64,000 nt of DNA, taken from Trichinella spiralis. Lineage: Eukaryota; Nematoda; Enoplea; Trichinellida; Trichinellidae. A program made the position numbers and the translations under genes. Of the stretch, positions 49,207 to 63,196 are shown piece after piece; within the stretch, counting starts at the first letter, position 1, and every line of letters starts with the position of its first letter. The notes beneath the pieces were generated by a model. The model did not search any database and was not told where the DNA came from. It saw nothing but the letters and a program-made list of their open reading frames with translations. Where the stretch lies: the NCBI GenBank assembly GCA_000181795.3, contig CM012955.1:7526450-7590449 (forward strand), read 5' to 3'.

Positions 49207-52180
49207 TTCATCATTTCAATTAATTCACTTCACAGCAAGGAGGCTTGGCCAATACTCTAAAACTATTTACTAACGTTTTGATTTATTTGTACGTTCTAAT
49301 TGCAATTTCTGTTTGCTGAGTCAAATTCGTATTTGCATGCAATATTTATAGAATAGCAGTAATTAGCATATGACCATTTTTATCCTCTGAAAACAAACAG
49401 TTCTGCTCATATTCTGCATATATCTGTAATATAAAATTGTTTCAAATAATAATAATAATAATAAATGTTGATTGTAACAAAAATTGATGCAGTCGTTTTT
49501 ATTCAGTTGCTAAACTAATTTCTACAAAAATGGCAGCTTGTTGTCATTTAAAAAACTAAAGCAAATCTTGTAAATACAAAATAATCATAAATTAATAAAG
49601 TAACCGTTTTGTTTGTTTTAATCAATAACAGATAAATTTCGTATAAAAAATTACATGTATTTTTTGGAAGAAATTTAAATAAATAGTAAAAAAAATTTTA
49701 CATGTTAATTTTTACTCAATATAAGCAGTTGACAAATAGTAAGTTGAACATTTCCATTTTTATTAAATTTATTACAGGATTTTGCTCTAACAAAGCTTTT
49801 GAGAATAATAATTAATCAAAGTAGCCCTTTCCACTTAAAATTAAAAAAAATCAACTTTTTTTATTCAACAAATGAAAAGAAAAAAGTGTTTCTTCAGTAT
49901 CAATGAAAGTGAAAACGAATTTTCTAAAAAGTAATATTGTGATACGTTTAATACTAGAACTTTTACTTTTCTTATTCCATCATAAATTTGACAAATAAAA
50001 CTTGGTTAAAACTGATTTTACCTAGATCCTATAGGAAAAATTTCCTGCTTTAGGCATTTAAAAATAATATATTTAGAAAGCTTGCAAGATGAGGCAATTA
50101 ATAAAAAAAAAGAAGCAAGTGAATAATTTTACCTAATTGCACTTATTACAAGTCAACAGTTATCTGACAAAGACTTAATCATCTTAATTATCTTTAGAAA
50201 AGAAAAAGAAAGGAAAGAACAAACACTTGCTCTAAACACTGCAACATCTACTTGCAACCTTCGCTGTTGTATGAAATAGATTTGTTGCAATAAAATGTGT
50301 TGCACAATAAAATTATATTAATTAGATTAATCGATGAAATTAAAAATTTTTATGCATATCGCAGGTAAAAATGAATTTCATTAAAGGTCACGTGCATTTA
50401 TGAATGACTTTTTTTTATCACTGATTGATATCTTTATGCACAGAAAAGCATTAAAGTCTGAACAGTTAATTATAATAAAAATGTATGACACTAAAATAAA
50501 AATTTTAGCAGATATTGTCAGTTATATTAAAATTATTCAAATTGCTTTACTTTGAGCTGCTTTGAAATTCACTTTAGTTTATAAATATACGTATAATATG
50601 CCAATTTAAAAAAGTTGGGCATTGGTGCTTTCTGAAATACAAATTAAATACTTTTTATAGAGCATGCGCATATTTTCTTGTTCAATGGAATTGGAAAATT
50701 TGCTATTTTCATAAATCTGCAGTTTATTGTTTTCAAGCTTTAAGCAAATTTTTAAATTCAATAATATATGTTGCTAGTTTTCTTATTTTTGTCTATAAAT
50801 GTTGTCACTTGGAGAAACTTGTTTCGCATTTTGCAATTAATTTCAATTTCATCTTCGAGAAAATTAAGAAACGCAACATCCATGGTCATCCAATACGGAA
50901 CGCTTACAGCTCTATTGAATATTTAGGTTGTCTGCCAGCCGGCCTAATTGTCTTGCTTCACTTATTACAGAGCATTGTCAGTTGCACATTTTTGTGATAA
51001 CTAACTGTCCACTGTCTGTATGACATTACAGAGATTTTTCTGTCAAACCGTCCTAAGCTACATAAACTTATTATTTATTTACAAACAACCACATAAACTA
51101 CATATTTTTGCTAATGCACATGCGTTTATTTTTAATAATACGTGTTTTATGTTTGTTACACACATTCAAATGAAACTATTATTCTATAGATAGAATAAAT
51201 ACTGATCCTCATCAATATCTGATGATGGATAGATGGTTGAAAACGATAAAACTACAAAAATATATCGCGTATATTTTAATCTGTAATCTCATAGTTTTCT
51301 TCTGATCAGTGTATTTAGAGTTTGATAAGATGAAGTGATATAGAAGCATAAGTATAAAATTAGATGAAATGCAACAAAAATCACAATTGTATGCATTGAA
51401 TCAAATGCTCAAAACGCATGCTATTTTAACTACGATCAAAATGCAAATGATCAAATGAATTTTGGGCAATGCTATTAATTTTCATTTAAGCTTTTTATTT
51501 CCATTCCATCTTTTTTCTGCAATTTACAGTCATCAGTTTTGAAAATCATTGTCATAATACTTCAGAAGCAACACTGTGAGAACATTCTTCATCAGTGGGT
51601 CAAGGATTTTTTAGTAGAAAAATTTCACAAAAGACTATATTCAATTCATTAATTATTTCAGCAATTCACTTATTTCACTTACATTTTTATAATCTACTTA
51701 TTAGAACATGCAAAAATTACATTGCTTGGATAAATGATCTGCTTAAATTTGTTTTAACTTTTGCATTAAACACAGCAAAACGCGGATATATCATAATATT
51801 GTGAGCATAATAAATATGTAGACATTTTTCAAAAAAAACGTTGTGAAGATAATCCATATTGAAATAATTGCAACACGTGAATGCATCGTGTAACTCCTGT
51901 ACTGATAAGCGTAAAACTGTTTTGGCAAAAACTGTTTAGAAGTCGATTAAAACGAAGTTGATCACTCGGAAATGCAGAACCCGTCATTTCATTTATGCAT
52001 TTTTTTCTCTTTCTTTATCAAAATCTACACTGCCAAGATCCTGTTCAAAGTCATTTACAGCAAATAGATTGGAACGCATTAAAGGCAAAATAATTTTTGG
52101 TAGTTTTCACTTTGATGGCTCCCGTTATTATAAGAGAGTTTGATTGAAAGCCGAACTAAAAAATTAGGTTGTGTGCTATT
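49207..52180. other. Region upstream of the collagen gene, no gene seen
   Basis: AT-rich, with short frames only (for example 50809-50997 and 51595-51804) that lack motifs or supporting splice structure. The distal end should contain the collagen promoter. Confidence 0.5.
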
Positions 52181-52188
52181 TCTTTAGG
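52181..52188 (+). promoter_or_regulatory. Candidate splice (possibly SL trans-splice) acceptor for the collagen mRNA
   Basis: The pyrimidine-rich ..atttctttag ending at 52187 precedes an open 5' leader of about 165 bp that leads to the collagen ATG at 52355. Nematode mRNAs often receive a spliced leader at such sites, but an ordinary cis intron is equally possible. Confidence 0.35.
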
Positions 52189-52354
52189 CAACCTCACAGT
52201 CCGGATCTATCCATCTACGTGCACAGTGAGTGTTATGCATCAATGAACCTGACCGGTAAACGCCAATTGGGTCAAGCAGATTTTTATAAAGACGGATCAG
52301 TACAGTGCTGTTGTCATTCCGCAAGGAAGGGGTCCAGAGAACACGGCTTCAAAC

Positions 52355-53506
52355 ATGGAAGAGTACGCCAAGCTGGAGCAAAAAATTGGGGATCGTAATG
52401 TTGCACCACGGACCGTAGCCTTTTGTTCCGTTGTTTTCAGCACAGTTGCAGTTACTGCCTGCTTGCTCACCTTTCCATTGGTTTTCCACTATGTGCAGAT
52501 GCTGCAGTTGTCAGTCCAAGGAGAAGTGGACACTTGCAAGGTGGTGTAGCAAAATTTGAAATTCGTAAGTTGCTGTCACAATGAAATAATGTTTTAGCTT
52601 CGCACGAGAGATATGTGGAAGCAAATGATCGACGCTAAAAATGGATTTGTTGGATTTGGAGAGTTAAAATCAAATACGGAAATCTTGCTTCGATTTACAA
52701 GACAGACTGTTGAAGCTTCATGTACTTGATCCTTTCATGTACAAAACGGAAGAACACGTCGACTGATTTCTTGTCATCGGTTTCAGGTTGTACGTGCCAA
52801 CGAGGACCACCAGGTCCACCTGGACCCCCAGGACGTGACGGCAAAGACGGACTTCCTGGAAAGGATGGATCTCGTGGTGAACCAGGACCAGATGCAAAAC
52901 CCAAAGATACCTTATTGCCAATACCGCCCCAATGCCCTTGTGTTGCTTTACCAGGTAATATACCACGCAGCAGTGTTGATTTATTTAAGTTGCACTGTAA
53001 AATACTGATGTGAAATAGGTCCTCCTGGAGTTGCTGGCCCAACTGGTCAAGATGGATCACCAGGTGATGCAGGACCACCTGGACGTGACGGCTCGCCTGG
53101 TGCTCCTGGACCAGTCGGTGATCCTGGACCACCAGGGCAAAGTGCCATGCCAGGAAAGAAAGGTCCACCTGGTCCTCCTGGTAAATTAGTTCCCGGTGAA
53201 GCAGGTCTTAAAGGGCCAGCTGGACCACGAGGAGCAACTGGACGACCTGGTGAACGTGGTGCGCCCGGTGAACCTGGACAAGAAGGACCACCAGGTAAAA
53301 TTTTTTTTTCAAAATCATAGTTCCATGCTTGGATGGATTTTAAAATTTGAAATGCTTCAGGTGAACGTGGACCTCCTGGTGAACCTGGCAATCCAGGACC
53401 TGGAGGCAAGCCTGGTATTCCAGGTGCTGCCGGACCTAAAGGTCCACCAGGCTTCAGCGGAAGCTGCGATCACTGTCCACCAGCAAGACTCGCACCAGGA
53501 TATTAA
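52355..53506 (+). CDS. Nematode cuticular collagen
   Basis: Exons 52355-52540, 52598-52721, 52787-52954, 53019-53294 and 53361-53506 (stop TAA at 53504) join in phase to 299 residues, typical for the family. Residues 1-19 are cytosolic. About 20-44 is a membrane anchor inside the cuticle-collagen N-terminal domain ([20 protein letters not shown]). [16 protein letters not shown] follows, equivalent to the family's E(M/V)xFCKxRTxxxW. RFTR at 94-97 fits the RxxR site cut by subtilisin-like convertases before assembly. [16 protein letters not shown] opens the first Gly-X-Y block. A PPQCPC interruption leads to the main triple-helical blocks, and the chain ends [15 protein letters not shown]. Paired cysteines flanking each block allow interchain cross-links. 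The product is secreted by hypodermis into the cuticle. The start is the only ATG that places the anchor correctly. A possible polyadenylation signal AATAAA lies at 53770-53775. Confidence 0.93.
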
Positions 53507-53994
53507 AATTCTGCCCTTTAACTCAATACTGCTTTTTTTACAAACTGCCGTCTTAATGGAATGATTTGCCATGTTTTGCCTAAGAATTATTAACATCTGC
53601 CCTAGCTAATATAGTTTTGCATTAAAATTTGCACATCATTGTTTCGTAGTTTTTCCAAATGTAAATGGGTGTTCTAGTCAAGCCGCCATACTGAAGATTC
53701 CAATATTTGCATACAAAGCAAAGCGAATGAATACTGGATTTTTAATTTATACAACAGGCAATTTTCTACAATAAATTTGGTAGTAACTACAGAAACAAAA
53801 ATGAAAAAAATGGAACATTTCAATGTAATTAGAACTAGTGGAGTAATTGAAAAGAAAATGAAATTAAACGAATGCTCAAAATGGAACGTGTGCTATCGAA
53901 TGATGCTTTCTTTCTAACCATAATTTTCAGTTATACATAGAATTTTAAAAAATGTACTATTTTAGTAATAAAATGTGAAACGTGAATATTTTTG
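53507..53994. other. Convergent intergenic spacer between collagen and HSP70-like genes
   Basis: About 490 bp separate the collagen stop codon (plus strand) from the HSP70-like stop codon (minus strand). It should hold both 3' UTRs. No additional gene was seen. Confidence 0.6.
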
Positions 53995-56288
53995 TCAGTG
54001 AATATTCTTAGAATCAGATGCGCATTTAAGTACTAGTTTTGGATAGTGAAAATCTTTGATATTTGTAAAAAAATTTTCAAAATCTTCGTTAAATGCAGCC
54101 TAAAAAATGCAACCTTCCCGTTTTGAGACAGTTTCATATAAAATGCATACTTACATTTATTAGTCTTTGAAAAATTGGACTGCAAACTGTTTGAAGATCT
54201 TTCAGCTTTTGTGCAAAATCCTCTTCTTCAGCCTGGTCGTGGGTTTTCATCCAATCTAAAATTTCTTTACATTTCTCAACCATTGCATTTCTGTCATCAG
54301 TTTTCAGATCTTTCTGAAATTTGAAATCAACATTGTTATTTTTGTTCAGTCGAAAAGTAGCATTCAATTGAATTCTTACGCCTGTAACTTTGCTGTTCAC
54401 AGTTGACTGCATAGCAGTAATGTAATTCTCCAAGTTCGTTTTAGCGTTTATCAATTCGCGCAATTTAGCATCTTCTTCTTTAAACGATTCCGCTTCTTGA
54501 ACAATGTGAGCTACATCTGGTTCTTTGATAAATTCTTCATTGTACTTATAAGAAAACTTGGCAACATGATGGTCACCGAACTGATGAGCTTCAATCACTA
54601 ACTCACCCTTTTGATTGAGGCAACATTCGACAGTAATTTCAAGTAATCCTGCTTCTGGCAAAATAAAGTTTTCAAGTACACATTTTCCGAGAAATTTCTG
54701 AATGAACATATTTGAAATGAAATGGATATTTTTCAATTTCACTTAACTTACATTGTTCTTTACCAAAGCACGCTCCCCTTCATAAATATTAATCAGCACG
54801 CAGGCCTGGTAATCTACTTGAGTAGTAAACTGACAAGTTGCTGAAGTCGGAAGAGGTGTATTTCGTGCAATTAAGACATTCATCAAACCGTTGGCAGTTT
54901 CAATGCCTATAGACAAAGGAGCTAATTCCAATAATTTTTCTTTTTCTGCTACAATTTCTTCCTTATTTCTTTGCTCAATCAAACGAGCGGCTTGCAAAGC
55001 TGATAAAAATCATTTAAAAATTTAAAAAAAAATTTCCCACATTTAAGCTCGAAAACATCTATGTCTACCTGCACCATAGGTGACGACAAACTTGGGATCA
55101 ATAAAACTGATTGGTTTTTTTCCATTAAAAAAGTGTTGTATTATTTCTTGTATTTTTGGAATCAAAGTAGATCCTCCAACTAATATCACATCATCAACAT
55201 CTTCCTTCACCATTTCTGCATCTTTAAGCGTCTGTTTAACCGTATTTAGCGTTGCAAGAAATAAATCTTCATTTATCTTTTCAAAAAGTTTGCGAGTAAC
55301 AGTACGATACAAGTGTTCTGCCTCGTGAAATGTGTCTAGTTCAATTCTAAATCAAAATTGATAGAAATGCACTGCAATTGTTACAGAAGAAAGAAACCTC
55401 GCTTCTTCTTCTGAACTGAGTCTACATTTTGCATATTCACAAGCTCTACGAAGACGACTTATGGCACGGATATTATAGCGAACATCCTTTCCTGTTTCCT
55501 TTTTGAAATCATTCAGATAATAATCCACTAAGCGATTGAGAAAATCTTCACCGCCAAAATGTGTATTGCTACCAACAGCCCTAATATTAAACAAGCCATT
55601 TTCTACAGTCAGAATAGTAACGTCAAATGTTACTGCACCAAGATCATATATTAAAAAAGTTCTCTCTCCATCGTTCTAGAACAGTAACGCTTTTGAAAAT
55701 AAAAAAAAATACAAACAGTATATTTACCGTTTTGTCCAAACCATACGCAATAGCAACAGCTGAAGCAGTATCAATAAATTGAATAGGATTCAAATTAGCT
55801 AACAGAGCAGCATCTCTAATAGCCAGACACTGAGCATTGTTGTAGTATGAAGGAACAGTAATCACAGCATCTGTAACAGAGGTTAACAAATGTTGTTTTG
55901 CTATGCTTCTTAGTTTAGAAAATAACATTGCACTCAGTTCTTCGGGTGTGAACGTTATCATCCGATTCTGATGATTTACTTCAATTCTAACAGTTGAATT
56001 CTTATCAACTACATTATACGGTAACCGCTTTATACAATATTGTGTATACGGCTCATCATAGCTACGACCCAAAAATCGTTTAAATTCATATATTGTATTA
56101 TACGGGTTAATAATTAAACGCTCTTTAGCATCATTTCCAACATAAATAACTCTCTCTGTAAAAGAGACAAAATTTGGAGTAGCTTGATCACCTCTTTCAT
56201 TTGTAAAAATGTGCATATCATTTTCATAAAAACATCCAACAGAACAATTCAGCATGCCAAAATCAATCCCAATTGCATAATTATTCAT
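53995..56288 (-). CDS. Divergent HSP70-family protein with altered ATPase residues
   Basis: Seven in-phase exons (55728-56288, 55398-55675, 55069-55346, 54752-54999, 54380-54697, 54155-54313, 53995-54099) give 648 residues, close to the usual 640 of cytosolic HSP70. Signature regions are present: [14 protein letters not shown] (5-18), [13 protein letters not shown] (197-209) and [14 protein letters not shown], followed by [29 protein letters not shown] and a full helical lid. Compared with HSC70 numbering, D10, K71, D199 and T204 are kept (D9, K70, D198, T203). T13 is Met12, T14 is Leu13, E175 is Thr174, and the G202-G203 pair is Ala201-Val202. The DLLLLDV linker reads KEKLLEL. The C-terminus ends SDSKNIH with no EEVD, so TPR co-chaperone docking is not expected, and no KDEL or targeting peptide is seen. 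It is probably cytosolic with weakened or lost ATP hydrolysis, which is inference. Confidence 0.88.
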
Positions 56289-59200
56289 AATGAAATATTA
56301 TTCCAATGCAGAAGATTCCAAAATTATAACAGTATGTGTTGAAAGTAACAAATTTCCCATTTACAAAAGAGAACTTTATGACGATCTGAAATTGCTTCAG
56401 GGTTGACCTGAGCAACTTCATAGTCAAATTTTACAGCATTATGTATGTTTGACTTGCTATAAAATTTGCAGAAAATGCTAATGGACTGGCAAAACAAAGT
56501 TTTTTATCATACTTTTTGCCGCAAATATTAGCTTAAAAATTAAAGAGCCTAACCATAGTTGTGTAATGTACATTAAATTTGTTCTTATATTCTTAATGAT
56601 TGTTAATTGGAGATGAACATCATTGTCAGATTATGCCAGCATTATTGGTTTTTATTGATAATATTGCCAAATTTAAATAATATTTACTTTTTTTAGTTAA
56701 AATGATTCCTTTTGCATATCAAGTGATCGAATGTAACTGCTAATAAAAATATTTCTTCATAAATCAAATCAAAATTAATAATAAACGAAATTTTGATTAA
56801 ATGTCAAAACAAACACTATTGCAGTTGCAGCAGTTAATTTGGTTATCAATATTTATTCGAAAAGCATGCTTATGACTTTACTGGTCGATCACTTCTGCGT
56901 GTTCACCTGTAAAAATTTGCATATTGATAATTGTAAAGCAGTGGTCTGTAATATAAAGAGTAAAATGTGCACATCCAAAAGTCAAGTTCAACTTTTCACT
57001 GATTGTAAAAATAGAATATAAAGGCATATTTTAGAGTAGGAACAAAGGAAAAAAAGACTATTCCATGTGCCGAATATTAAAAAATAACATGGCAAAGTAT
57101 TCTATTTCTATTCTGTCTGACCATTCTTGTTTTGAGTGTAAAATTTAATTCATGGATAGTCAAAAACCGCTTCTTTTCCCATAAATCATATCATATAATA
57201 TAATGCAACATAATAATATTATATAACATAGTGTAGTATAATATAATAGTTTCTATTCTATTTCGAGATTCATTTTACAAGTATATTGTATGTTCAGTTA
57301 TCATGTTTCGCAATTAGCATTAATTAGTGCTGACGCAGTGAAACCAATTTCTTAAATTATTCAGCATTGGATGTTTTATTAAAAGCAAAAAAAAGAACAG
57401 ACTTTTATTTACTTTAAATTTAAATTTATTAGAATTTTAATGCAAAAAATTGCTTGAACTAGTTCGATCAACTAACGAGGCGTATTTATTTGTGCGAGTA
57501 AATGTTCAAATAGGTGAAATTTACTCTCGTTAGCTTTGTGAAGAAGCTTCAGTTTTACAAAATGAGCATTTCATATTTTTAATGTGATTTAAATATCTTT
57601 TTTAAATAATGAAAAAAGACAGTTTCAACAGTATTCTAATTCCTTTGTCAAATGTTATGGTAATATAATTATAATTATGCACGATATTGGAATAGAAGAA
57701 ACAGTCATTATAAAAATAATCAGTGCCGTGTAGCATTTAATTAGCATTATAAATTAATGAAGCGTATCAAATAATTTTTTTAATTATTGCCACATTTGGA
57801 TGAAGTAGGAAACAGCAGTGACTATTTTTAAAGTTAAAAAGCAGATCTTCATATTGGCCTATAGAAATAATTTGCTTTAGTTAAGTTGCACATGCTTTAG
57901 CAATTCCTCCAGTGAGTCGAGCGGTTTTTTGAATACGGAAAACATTTTAATCAAATGTAATGCCTACTATTGAATTGGCTTGAGCGTTGTTTCAGCTTTG
58001 AGAAAAGATCAATCTTTTCTAGCTTGCTCTCTTATCTGCCTCACTCGTAGATCATTTAGGCGAGAAAGATAAAAAGAAATACTTTCATGCATCAATGTTG
58101 GACAATGAATCTCCAAGGAACAAGCCGATCTCTGCATTTTGCCCCATCTCTAGATGATTAGAGAACCGATACGTCAATAACTATGGAGAATAATTTTCCT
58201 CACAATGCTTAGAATTCTTTTTTTGTTTATTTATTAGTTGGCATAAATTGTTTTAAAATTTAACTAAAAAGTCGAAAATAAAATAATTTCAAATGAAGTT
58301 TTTCAATAAAATTGAATATTCATTTTGAAAAGTAGCTGAAACATGGCCAATCTGATGATGATGATGATGATGAAGCAAGATTATTGTGAAAAAAATTAGT
58401 TGTATATCTTTGAAATGCAAAATTCCCATTCAGAAATATTAATAAATTATATTCGGTTCAGTTGTTCTAAAAATCTATTTCAAAATTGCATGCAGAGAGA
58501 GAGAGAAGGAGAATATTGTTGAAATTTGTGCAGATGAAGTTATGCAATGTTGCCGTTGTACGTTGCAAGTGCTGCATATTGCTAAATTTCATTCGTAAAT
58601 AACAACACTAACTAAATTCGTCGACTGAATTTAGCATTGCTAATTTGATCAATAAATTATTTAATCTTTTAATTGTATTTCAATTTATAAACAAACATAA
58701 ATTGTTTACTCAATTTACTGTATATGCACTAATTTTGCTACTGTCTTCTATTTATAATTTTTGCAATTTAATTTTTCAGTGAATTCAAAAATAGAAATAA
58801 ATCTTAAACTTTGAATAAAATTCCACGGTTTCTTACGAGGCTTGTATAAATTTTTAATCGAAACTAAATTAATTAATTAATTCATTGCAATAGTGCAGTA
58901 ACATGCATGTAAAAGTAGCAAGTATTATCAAACGAATTTTATAATTTATCAGATAAAATCAGGATCAGTTGATGATTTGAAGGGTGAATTTGGGTTTTTT
59001 TATTCAAAAAATTAAGTAAGTTGGTGAACAAAATTTTGACAAAACTGCTCATCCATAAGGTGATGTAATTGAATGGAGTGAAATAAAAAAAACAGTTTGA
59101 CAAATAATTACACGCCAAATGAACATATGAACATAAAAATAGGCATATAAATCTTGCATGAATTGGTTTAGTCAAATTTTAAAACTAATAAAACATTTCA

Positions 59201-62200
59201 AACATGCTGACGTCAATGCAGTGTTTTTTGCCTGTTTCACTTGCAGAGGGCCCTTTTCTCGCACCTATATTTGCACCAAGAGACATATCTTTGTGTCACT
59301 TCTGGTTATTGATAGTGAAAGGGAAATTGTTCATTTCTTAAATTTCATTGGATGGGCAAAAAGTGGCGGTCTCCGGTTGAAACCAACTCACCAATTGGTG
59401 CAAAAGAGAAAGAAACTGAGCTGCAACTTTTTGCCCGTTTCGACACTTTCTCCCCACTGTTCTGCTGTTTGATTTTTCTCCTCGTACGAGTGGATTGTAA
59501 TTTTTGATATTTTTAATTTATTCATCATTATCATCACTAATATGCTCGCTTGATTCACTGTTGTGCAATATTATTATTTTCTCTTCTGATCAAAGTAATA
59601 AATATATCCCTGTTTCCAATGGTTAACGTTAAGCTGCTTTTATAGAGGAAAACTTACTGCTGTACTGAAAAGTAGCAACGAATCGTCGTTTCTAGTAATA
59701 AATAATGTTCCCATTCGCTGCCACCCCTTCACTGCATATCGCCATTACTCAACCGTCATTATGCAACAAGCAGTTCTCGGTATTTTTTCCAGGAACTTAA
59801 TTTTTTTTTAAATTCAACATTATTTGTGCAATAATAATTATAACTGAATTTGATTGAGCAAAAGCTAAGATTGCAACGTAATCTAATGAATAATGATGAT
59901 GATGATTTTTTCATTCTACTAAACAGTCTGACTATTTTTGTAAGAAAAAAAAGAACAAATATTGAATACAAGAGGAATTTTTTCTCTCTTTCTGAAAAGT
60001 GATTTTACAAATAGATTAAAAAAAACTGCTGTATTCATTGATTTGAAGAATAATTTCTCTTCGGTCATGAAAAATGTTGCTTAGTAGAACTGATGAGGCC
60101 CAGTTTTTCCATTTAATGTCAGTAATGATTAAAAAGAAATGGAGCTTCTTTAACTAAAAATCTAGTTTCATTTCCATTTTAAATTTCAAAAGTTACTGAT
60201 GGCAATTAAAAACTGCATAATCGATGTATAAATAACGGCAAGTAAATTTTGTTCATTGTTCAAGGATAGAGGAGAAGCCAGTCTTGCTACTGTGTAGCAT
60301 CTCCTTCTTTGTTCAAATTAATGTGGATAGAAAATCTCCAACAAGGCATCCTCTTTTCTAATTTCAATCCTTCTATAACCCCGGCTCTATGAGTAATTAA
60401 TTGATGCAGCCTTTTTATTGATGCAATCAAAGGCAATCCATAGTAAAAATTTACATTTGGAGCGATGTAAAGTTTATTTCGTCAATTTATACAAATTACT
60501 GAAATGAAAAAGCAGAGCTTTCGCTAATTTGCTTCTGTTGCAAATCTAGTAACTTTGGATGATTTTCATTAATAGCACTTGAAACAGTGAATTAACAATG
60601 ACAATCATTTTCTCTTATAATCACAGAACAAATGATTCAATGAAGCTGATCTTTTACATCTATCTCTACAAAGTTGTATATATATATATATATATTTGGT
60701 GTAGAATTGTTTTTTGCTTTGCTCTTTTTGTGTGAGCATAGAAAATTATTTATAGTGTTAATTAAAAAACAAATAACAAATATCTGCAAATGATCATTTT
60801 CCTGGATCGAAGCATTTGTTTTGTTGAAGTAAGCTTTATACATATATATTTATAATGCATTATAATAGTTTATTATGTATTAAATAAAATATAAAAATGA
60901 TCCACGCTTAAAAATTGTTTTTCATCACCAACACAGACAATACAAACAGATTTATCAAAGATTTGAACAATTAAAGCATTCCTAGTTGGTAAACTTTTAT
61001 CATAGTAGCTTCCCAATTAATTGCTCCCATCACTGCACTTTGTGTTTACTTGCGATTGAAGCATAAATAGCCAACTATTTAGTTTTGAATAAATAAATAA
61101 AGAAAAAAAACAATAAAAAACATTGTGCTAAATGTGCTCAAATTGCTTGTCTGTTATAAAAGGGAATTTTTTGTTCAGCTAAACAAATTCCATTGGATGA
61201 TAATCATTCTATTTATCATTCCAAGCTTGCATTTCAAAAAGCAGCATAATAAGCACATTCGTTTGTATGAAGACTCGTGGTTGCACTAAATTTTTCTAAT
61301 ATTCATATATGGTAAATGATAAAATCTTCAGTGTAAATAACATAAATAAATTTCCGTTAAAAATAGGTTATTCTTATTGATTTAAATTCATTTTTAATTC
61401 ACTTTTAAACAATCAGTCAATTGTCTGAACATAAACGGATAATGTATATTTGGAGTTCAAGTGAAAATATAAAATCCATTTGGTCAATAGCAATTTTGTG
61501 CACTAATTATTTACAAACATCAGAAGTGATTATAAAGATATATAATTGCACAATTGACGACATTGAAAATATCTATATGAGTGATCATTGCATGATTATT
61601 AGTTTAACAGCGTAATTTTCGTTTTCTCAGATTAAACTTTGAAGTTTTTTCAGATAATTTCAAAATATCAATACTGCTAATAATTTATTCGTATCATTTA
61701 CTTGTAATATTAACATTAACATTCCATTGAGCAGTTGAGCAGTTTTAAATAGATCAAAGGCTGCAAGAATAGTTTAAATTTTTAATGATTACAATCAAAT
61801 TACACAAATATAATCTACATGTGTACACATGTAAGATAAGGTTTTAAATTAAATTTTTATAAATTGAACATCATTCAAATGTGCTCTATGGTTGTTTCTT
61901 CATGCATGCATGTTTCTTTTTGTTTTACATATTTGCAAACATTTTTTCTGGTATTGGAAAATTTCAGTACAACTGTTGAATAATTTGACATCTCCACAAA
62001 TGTTATTATTAGTAAGCGTTAATGTGAATGAATGAATATACATACGAACATGAATAAGGAAATTCAAATAATGCGTTATTTCAAAATGGAAATGTCACCT
62101 GGTTTAAATTCTGTATGATTCATTAAAATTTTTAGTATTGAGAAATGGTTATTTAGTTGGTGGTTGAATATGTAAAAAAAAAATGTTCATTTATTAGAAA

Positions 62201-63196
62201 ACAAGCGGATTATTTATTTATTTATTTATTTATTTGAGTTTGATGGGGAAAATAACAATATAACTGTCATTGCAATATGTTTTTTTTGGTAATTTGATTC
62301 AGATTAATTTGATCAAATCTGTGGGATAATAATAATAATAATTGTCATTTGAACATGCGCTATATTTGAGTATTGTAAAAAATTTTTGTTCGTCAACGCC
62401 ATCTCAACTTGTGCACTGAGTCTAATTAAGCGACAACATCTTTAAAAATCAGACAACAAATGCTCGAACTGATAGCAAATGGATTTACCATGCTTGTTGC
62501 TTGCGTGCCTGCTTGCTCCTTTTCGAACGAAGTCAGTCATAATTGCACATTATTAAATATAGCCACTTAATAATCGACAGACAGACAGATAGCATGCAGC
62601 TGTTTTGACAAATAAATAATATCTTTCTATGAAAAATACGAAGAAATGGGAAAAGAGAAATTTTTCTTGTCCACTTTAAGCTGGCCAACCTTGAACCATG
62701 ATGATGGTCATCTAGGGTGAAAAGGGTTCGACAAGAAAGAAAGCTTCTCTAGTTTCTAATCAGAATATATGCATTTTGTTAAAAGAAATATTTTTTTCAT
62801 TGAAAACGTGTCAAAAATATTAATGTAGCAGTGTTGAAGTCGAGCAAACGGCAAAGTAAGTTAGTCAGTTAATTGCTTGCTTATTCACACACACACACAC
62901 ACACACAGAGCAGCACCACCAGCGCTGCTGCTCTCTGTGAAAGGAGCAGCTTCGGCTTGTCTCAAGCAACGGCTCATTTGCTACTTATATTGCAGATCGA
63001 TTAGTTCTATTGCAGAAAAGTTTACACTTCCATGGCAATTTGAATTCATTTTCTCTGTACAAAGTTCCATGATGAAAATGGCTCATTGGTCTTTTCTTTT
63101 TTTTGAAAAAAAATTTCAATTTATTACCTCATGACGTTGCGATTTTTTTTCAAAATTAATGCAACAATTTTACATTTGAATGTTGTGCAATTTCAG
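56289..63196. other. 6.9 kb gene-poor region
   Basis: AT-rich DNA between the HSP70-like start and the next supported exon. Frames at 59158-59472 and 62877-63134 show no domain or splice support. It contains TA-rich runs (57185-57250, 60677-60697), an ATTT repeat (62211-62235) and a CA repeat (62887-62908). It may include the HSP70-like promoter and, at the right, introns of the gene that contains the exon at 63197. Confidence 0.5.
62211..62235 (+). repeat. (ATTT)n tetranucleotide repeat
   Basis: About six uninterrupted TTTA units in non-coding DNA. Confidence 0.9.

Noticed and set aside
52695-53409. Long minus-strand frames rich in Pro and Gly over the collagen gene
   Set aside because: They are the reverse complement of Gly-X-Y codons, a known artefact of collagen genes.
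56300-56319. GAAGATTC heat-shock-element-like pair about 23 bp upstream of the HSP70-like ATG
   Set aside because: Only two alternating units at correct spacing and too close to the start codon; a functional element normally has three or more.
59158-59472. 104-codon plus-strand frame
   Set aside because: No recognisable motif or splice context; length is within chance for the region.
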